Assembly (NCBI RefSeq): GCF_016887565.1
Contig: NZ_CP069396.1
Span: 10,460,001 to 10,524,000 of the forward strand
Origin: Archangium violaceum
Lineage (GTDB): Bacteria; Myxococcota; Myxococcia; Myxococcales; Myxococcaceae
Direction: 5' to 3'
DNA length: 64,000 nucleotides
Below are positions 59,759-64,000 of this stretch, in pieces. The notes below the pieces were generated by a model. That model ran no database searches and was not told the origin of the DNA. It was given only the letters and a program-made list of their open reading frames with translations. A program made the position numbers and the translations under genes. How positions within the stretch are numbered: the stretch's first letter is position 1; each line of letters opens with the position of its first letter.

Positions 59759-61303
59759 TCAGTGGTAGTAGTCGCTGCCGCGCACGTTCTCGTGCGTCTG
59801 CGCGGCGAGCTCCGGTTGCGCTTCGTCCGTTGGTGGGGCGAGCCGGTCCAGCCCATTCTGGAGAATGGAGTCCACGTGCCGGAAGGAGCGGGCGCTCACG
59901 GCCAGGGCTCGCGTGCACGCCGCCTCCAGCCGCTCGTTGCCGTAGCGCCTGGCCAGCCGCAGTATCCCCAGGCAGGAGCGGTAACCCAGCTCCGGGTGAG
60001 GACGCTCGCGCAGGATGCTCTCCACCAGCTTCTGGGTGTTGGGGCCGATGGTGCCCGCCCAGTGCACCAGCCGCGAGGGCGTCCACTCCAGGTGCTTCTG
60101 GTGCGCCTTGGGCATGTGCTCCGGCTGCGTGGTGTGCCGGCCCCGCTCGTCGCTACGCACGTGACTCGCCACGCGCTCGCCGCGCTGGTACAGCTCCACC
60201 GTGGTGGCCGTCACTCGCGCCTCCAGCACCTGGTGCACCAGCGCGTACGGCACCGAGTAGAAGTGATGGTGCACCTGCACGTGGTAGTCGATGTTGACTC
60301 GCACCTGCTTCCACTCGCCGTAGGTGAAAGCCTCGGCCGGTAGCGGCCGCAGCGCCGGTTTGTCCAGCCGCTCGAAGAGCTCTCTCCGGCTCGCGTCGTA
60401 CAGCCTCATTTTTCGGTTATTGAGGTCCTCCAGCAGCTCGCCAATGCGCTCGTTGAGCGCCTCCAGCGAGAAGAAGGTGTGGTGGCGCAGCCGCGCCAGT
60501 AGCCAGCGCTGCACCACCAGCACGCCCACCTCCACCTTCGCCTTGTCCCGGGGCGAGCGCGGGCGCGCTGGCAGCACCACCGTGCCGCAGTGCCGCGCGA
60601 ATTCCTCGTACGTGCGCTGCACTCCCGGCTCGTAGCGGCACGCGCGCGTCACCCCGCTCTTGAGCTGGTCAGGCACCAGCGCTCCCGGCACGCCACCGAG
60701 GTACACGAAGCAGCGCTGGTGACTGGCGATGAAGTCCGGCCCTCGCTGCGTGCGCGTGGCCTCCGCGTACGTGTAGTTGGAGGCCCCCAGCACCGCCACG
60801 AACAGCTCCACCTCCACGCGCTCGCCCGTTGTCTCGTCCACCAGGTGCGGCTTGTTTCCCGAGTAGTCGACGAAGAGCTTTTCTCCCGCCCGGTGCTCCT
60901 GCCTCATGGTGAGCCGGTGTTTGGCCAACCACTGCCGGTAGTACTCGCAGAACTGCGTGTAGCGGTACCCCTCCGGGTGTTTCTCCAGGTACTCCAGGTG
61001 CAACAGCTCCAGCGTGACGCCGGGCTTCTTTCTCTCCGTGTGGATGTACACCGGGTCGGGCAGGGGCCTCTGGGCCGTGGGCTTCGGCACGGCGCCATAC
61101 AGCCGCTCCTCCAGCTCCTCCTCCCGCATCTGCTCCACCTGCTCCCAGCTCAGCTTCGCCGCCGCAGCGCGCGCCAGCACGCTCCCCACCGCCCCCGCGC
61201 TGATTCCCAGGCTGCTGGCCACCTCCCGGTGGCTTCTCTTCTGCTCCCACTTCTGCCGTAGCACTTCTCGTATGTGACGCATGGACAGTCGCTCCGTGGC
61301 CAT
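59759..61303 (-). CDS. istA: IS21-family transposase IstA
   Basis: A 514-residue transposase. ATG 61303 (GAGGAGGG just upstream) is preferred to the longer frame ending at 61459. An N-terminal helix-turn-helix (MRHIREVLRQKWEQKRSHRE, VASSLGISAGAVGSVL) is followed by the DDE integrase core: first Asp in LFVDYSGNK, second Asp in LVPDQLKSGV and Glu in PRDKAKVEVGV. A C-terminal beta-barrel region follows (VNIDYHVQVHHHFYSVPY). All catalytic residues are present, so the element could be active. Confidence 0.95.
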   Translation of the reverse strand: MATERLSMRHIREVLRQKWEQKRSHREVASSLGISAGAVGSVLARAAAAKLSWEQVEQMREEELEERLYGAVPKPTAQRPLPDPVYIHTERKKPGVTLELLHLEYLEKHPEGYRYTQFCEYYRQWLAKHRLTMRQEHRAGEKLFVDYSGNKPHLVDETTGERVEVELFVAVLGASNYTYAEATRTQRGPDFIASHQRCFVYLGGVPGALVPDQLKSGVTRACRYEPGVQRTYEEFARHCGTVVLPARPRSPRDKAKVEVGVLVVQRWLLARLRHHTFFSLEALNERIGELLEDLNNRKMRLYDASRRELFERLDKPALRPLPAEAFTYGEWKQVRVNIDYHVQVHHHFYSVPYALVHQVLEARVTATTVELYQRGERVASHVRSDERGRHTTQPEHMPKAHQKHLEWTPSRLVHWAGTIGPNTQKLVESILRERPHPELGYRSCLGILRLARRYGNERLEAACTRALAVSARSFRHVDSILQNGLDRLAPPTDEAQPELAAQTHENVRGSDYYH

Positions 61304-61519
61304 CGGCCCTCCTCGCGGAGGGCCGTCGACGAATGCCGTCCAGCGTGCTCGCTCGGCTCGCCCGCCCTCCCGCGTCCGGTTGCTACCAGCCGACGGGCCC
61401 CGTAGGGCGAACCACCTGACCTCCAGCGTAGTCCTCGGGCACCTTGGCCCGCTGAGCACGATGGCCGATCCCGGTGATCACGATGCTCCGATCTCGCTGA
61501 TCACGATGCTCCGATCCTG

Positions 61520-62410
61520 GTGATCACGATGGGCCGACGCGCGCAGCTGGGGTACGGCGTACCAGTGAGCCACGGCCTGCACCACGCGCACCTTGTCCTG
61601 GCGGCCATACAGCTCGAGCGTCAGACGACGGGCCTGCTGCTGCTCGAGCATCTGTCGCGGCGAGGGCAGACGCTCTCCACGTCTGCGCGGCCGGCCCCGA
61701 GTACCAGGGCGATGCTCAGGAGGCGGTGCGTACAGGCGCGCATCCAGCGGCAGACGGCTGGTGAGGTCGCAATTGGACGGCAGGTGGGCCAACACGCTCT
61801 GCCCACCGTAGGCGGAGTCGGCGTACACGTGGAAGTGTCGTTGAGGGCAACTGCCGCACAGGCGCTGCAGCAGTTGCACGGCCAGCTCGGGCCGGGTGCG
61901 GTACGTCATGAGCCAGCGAGCAGCGGCCTTCTGGTTGAGGTAGAGGCGGAAGAGAATGGGCAGGCTGAAGAAGCGGCCCGGAATGCAGGGCAGTTGCACG
62001 CGTACGGCCAGCACCACCCAGGAGTGGCCCCAACTGGTCACCGCGTACCTGCGGCTGCTGGCCAGAGGGTCATGGTGCATACCGGCGCCGAATACCTTCA
62101 ACCCATGCTTGCGAGCCAGGGTGTCATCAAGAGTGAGCGGCACGGGGCCCGGCGCCAGCAGGGGCACAATGAGGTGGAAGAGCGCCAGGCCCAGCGCGTC
62201 CAGGCTCCAGCGCGCCGCGGCGAACAGCCGGTAGTAGGCCGAAAAGTGTTTGGGGCCAGCGGCCCCCACCGCCACCAGCACCCCGGTGAGGGTATGCTTG
62301 CCGGCGAACAGCCACCCCTTCACCAGCGTTACCAACGAGCAGAGCGTGGGCGTCGTCATGCTGGCGCCCATTTGCAGCACCAGTTGCAGGAACATGTCGG
62401 GCAGCATCAT
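61520..62410 (-). pseudogene. N-terminal part of the split outer transposase
   Basis: The 5' portion (297 codons) starts at ATG 62410 with MMLPDMFLQLVLQMGASMTT and includes the first catalytic Asp region VPLTLDDTLARKHG and the second in FHVYADSAYGGQS. The true frame runs into the IS21 border at VPQLRASAHRDH; further codons to 61478 are inside the inserted element. The remainder of the protein is encoded at 58343-58813. Confidence 0.87.
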
Positions 62411-62896
62411 GGCGGGTCTCCTGTCGGGCCGAGGCGTTGTCTGTCCCGTTCAGCAACCCACCTCTCCCGTCAGCTTCTCCTTCATGACTTCTAATGTCCT
62501 GCTGACGCGCTCTCCAGCTTCGCTCCCCTGTGCCATCTTCAGGCAAGCTGGAAGGCGCCACCGGGAGCGAGGGCTCCTCTGCCCACCAGCTCATCCGCTG
62601 CTCGCTCCTCCTGAGCGCTCAAAACTGCGAAACTCGAACTTAGTTCACCTACTACATGGGGCACAGTAATGGTGACCTCTACCTGTGAGGGTAATCTGTC
62701 CAACCCCCTGACGCAGCTGCCTCGCCAAGTAGGAGCCACGCCTGGAGGGTAGGATGATTCTGAGCCACCGTGCACATCCTGGATAGGAGACCCGGCCCGG
62801 TGCAAACGATAGGTTCAGGCCCTCTCGCGAGTGGGGAGGACATGAGGGGAACGCCTGGAGAAGAAGACCGGGTCGAGCTGAGAGGAAGCAGAGAAG
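62411..62896. other. gene-free stretch: right end of the outer IS and its flank
   Basis: From 62411 to 62619 is the non-coding leader of the outer transposase, 62620-62638 its terminal inverted repeat and 62639-62643 the CTTAG duplication. The rest (62644-62896) has no convincing gene; AGGAAG at 62882-62887 could serve the frame starting at GTG 62897. Confidence 0.6.
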
Positions 62897-63646
62897 GTGG
62901 GGCCGTACCTGCTGCGCGAGCAGATGCCGCAGGACGAGCACGGCCGGGGAGCCCTCTATAGGGCCACGAACGAGAAGAACGGGGCTACGGCCCTGGTGCT
63001 CAATCCCGCCACCGTGGAGGGCAAGGTGCCACTGAAGGACTGGCGGGTGCGCTACATCTCCTCGGCCTCTCCCAACTATCTGGCCCTAGAGGTAGAGGAC
63101 TCGCGCTGGTCCGTGGCCTCCGACGGACACTCGGTGGAGGCGCTGGTGTGCCTGTTCGAAGGTGTGCGTGAGGGAATGATGCGCATGGCCGACGCATTCC
63201 CCTCCTCCAGCGAGCCTCACCCCTGGCGGCGACTGGGACTGGTACTGGCAGGCTGCGCTGTGGCGTGCACTCTGGTTTTCGCGCTGCTCCACAGCGCTCC
63301 CGCGTCCCCACCGCCAAGCGAACCGAGCCATGTGGCGAGAACCGCGCGCGAGCCCTTGGACCACGAGGTGCCGATGCATCCCGGAATGTCGGACGCGTTC
63401 ACCAGCGCGCTGGATAACACCACGACCCAGGAACAACCCGGGCTCGCCCGACCCCTGCCGCGCGAGCCTTTCAAAGGGCAGAAGCGCCCCCCCTGCACTC
63501 GCTACACAGAGGTCGAGCTGGTGGGGGCCTGCTGGATGCCTCACGAGTTGAAGGCACAGTGCCCGAATGCCCTCTTTGAGCATCAAGGCAAGTGCTACGC
63601 GCCCGTCTTCACTGCCCCGCCGCCGCCTCAATCGATCGAGCAGTGA
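62897..63646 (+). CDS. single-span membrane protein, probably a kinase-related remnant
   Basis: A 249-residue frame from GTG 62897; an in-frame TGA lies six codons upstream, so it cannot extend further. The first residues, VGPYLLREQMPQDEHGRGALYRATNEKNGA, look like the glycine-loop start of a Hanks-type kinase, but no catalytic loop follows. One membrane helix lies near 113-132 (LGLVLAGCAVACTLVFALL). The tail has four spaced cysteines (PPCTRYTEVELVGACWMPHE, KAQCPN, QGKCYAP), a pattern I associate from memory with extracytoplasmic tails of myxobacterial kinases. It may be a truncated gene, or a pseudokinase-like membrane protein. Confidence 0.6.
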   Translation: MGPYLLREQMPQDEHGRGALYRATNEKNGATALVLNPATVEGKVPLKDWRVRYISSASPNYLALEVEDSRWSVASDGHSVEALVCLFEGVREGMMRMADAFPSSSEPHPWRRLGLVLAGCAVACTLVFALLHSAPASPPPSEPSHVARTAREPLDHEVPMHPGMSDAFTSALDNTTTQEQPGLARPLPREPFKGQKRPPCTRYTEVELVGACWMPHELKAQCPNALFEHQGKCYAPVFTAPPPPQSIEQ

Positions 63647-63653
63647 CTGCTGA

Positions 63654-64000
63654 TCATTCCCAGTCGTACGCCAGATCGAGGATCTTGCCCGCCGTGTCCA
63701 GGCTGAAGGTCCATTTCAGCGAGACATCCTTGCCATACACCGCTCGATAGATGCGCTTGCGCTGTTCACCGTCCCTACGGTCCTCGAGCAGGCTCATCCG
63801 GTGGAGGGGCGGAAGGAGGGCGTTCTCCGGGGTTCCAAACCCACGCAGTATCGGCAGGAGTTCCTGCTGTGCGCGCGGCGCGAATGCGGCGTCATCGAGC
63901 TTGCCGTTCAACAGGCCCTCCACGGCTCCGCGGAGCACGGTGGTCAGGGCAGGCTCCGAGTCCGTGATGCCCTCGTCCAGCGCGGGCAGAGGCGGCAGGT
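63654..64000 (-). CDS. partial gene running off the right end, function unknown
   Basis: The frame is open from the TCA stop complement at 63654 to the window end, giving about 115 C-terminal residues. The visible tail includes LTTVLRGAVEGLLNGKLDDA, then LLPPLHRMSLLEDRRDGEQR and SLKWTFSLDTAGKILDLAYD. The ending resembles the small C-terminal beta domain found after serine-hydrolase (beta-lactamase-like) domains, but without the catalytic part this is a guess. It converges with the kinase-related gene. Confidence 0.6.
   Translation of the reverse strand, partial: LPPLPALDEGITDSEPALTTVLRGAVEGLLNGKLDDAAFAPRAQQELLPILRGFGTPENALLPPLHRMSLLEDRRDGEQRKRIYRAVYGKDVSLKWTFSLDTAGKILDLAYDWE

Larger units (their letters stand above)
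58822..61519 (-). mobile_element. IS21-family insertion sequence inside the outer transposase gene
   Basis: The element carries istA and istB on the minus strand. GTGATCAC is present at both borders (58814-58821 and 61520-61527) and is read as an 8-bp target duplication. Related units of ATCGTGATCA recur every 22-23 bp inward from each end (58811, 58834, 58856; complement ending at 61530, 61507, 61484, 61462), the multiple terminal repeats typical of IS21 ends. Because these units overlap the duplication, the exact end bases are uncertain by up to 8 bp. Confidence 0.85.
58316..62638. mobile_element. outer insertion sequence, split by an IS21 element
   Basis: The ends are inverted repeats: TTCGAGTTTCGCACTTTTG at 58316-58334 and its near-complement CAAAACTGCGAAACTCGAA at 62620-62638, with one mismatch. 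CTTAG occurs directly outside both ends (58311-58315 and 62639-62643), a 5-bp target duplication. Without the inserted IS21 the element would be about 1.6 kb with one DDE transposase gene. It resembles the IS4/IS701 group by its transposase motifs, but the family was not verified. Confidence 0.82.

Overview
The window is a G+C-rich chromosomal segment of a myxobacterium, most likely suborder Cystobacterineae (Archangium/Cystobacter/Myxococcus relatives). The evidence is a Glt/Nfs-type envelope gene cluster with AgmX/PglI-like and TPR proteins, many histidine kinases sharing a 'VLHNVGN' H-box, a Ser/Thr kinase beside a lipoprotein, and frequent GTG starts with ATGA overlaps. The assignment is by pattern recognition only; no search was run.

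Layout. 1-10945: the 3' end of an unknown gene, then a tightly coupled plus-strand operon (FHA/TonB-like protein, outer-membrane barrel candidate, two TPR proteins, two lipoproteins, a third TPR protein) that looks like a relative of the gliding (Glt) or spore-coat (Nfs) envelope machine. 11078-17965: a Cache/HAMP sensor kinase, a TauE/SafE exporter with a CBS-domain cystathionine beta-synthase-type enzyme, a divergent LysR regulator, a Bcp peroxiredoxin and an EamA transporter. 18045-21586: a GlxA-type AraC regulator divergent from a short-chain dehydrogenase, an alpha/beta hydrolase and an enoyl-CoA hydratase. 21845-24145: a quinol-dependent NO reductase with an NsrR-like site upstream. 24268-29928: a zinc-ribbon protein, a membrane-anchored unknown, a secreted alpha-amylase, small unknowns, a LEA-type lipoprotein and Aat. 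29938-35092: a three-gene signalling operon with two paralogous membrane kinases around a receiver-kinase hybrid. 35279-42147: hemerythrin, GlgX, a DUF4142 protein, small ORFs and a CPA2 antiporter. 42213-52496: a pilus-N-domain protein, a CorC-like CBS protein, a Uma2 endonuclease-like protein, kinase plus lipoprotein, GlgA, PdxH, a short-chain dehydrogenase, protoporphyrinogen oxidase, and a LytS-like kinase preceded by a 34-residue membrane peptide.

The standout region is 52835-58008. This A+T-rich three-gene block encodes a 1163-residue helical-repeat protein with a C-terminal histidine-kinase ATPase domain, a stand-alone receiver, and a receiver fused to a nucleoside-phosphorylase domain. 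The gene order and domains match Detocs, the defensive two-component anti-phage system whose DtcC effector cleaves ATP. It is bounded on the right by a nested insertion: an IS21-family element (istA/istB) sits inside, and splits, the transposase gene of a second IS.

Smaller features worth attention are five copies of a CCCTCTCCC/GGGAGAGGG hairpin repeat. One overlaps the translation start and signal-peptide codons of a lipoprotein gene, and two others share a longer composite structure. At two convergent gene pairs the opposing stop codons form a TGAGCC/GGCTCA stem. The right edge (62897-64000) holds a kinase-related membrane protein, probably truncated, and the 3' part of an unidentified gene.
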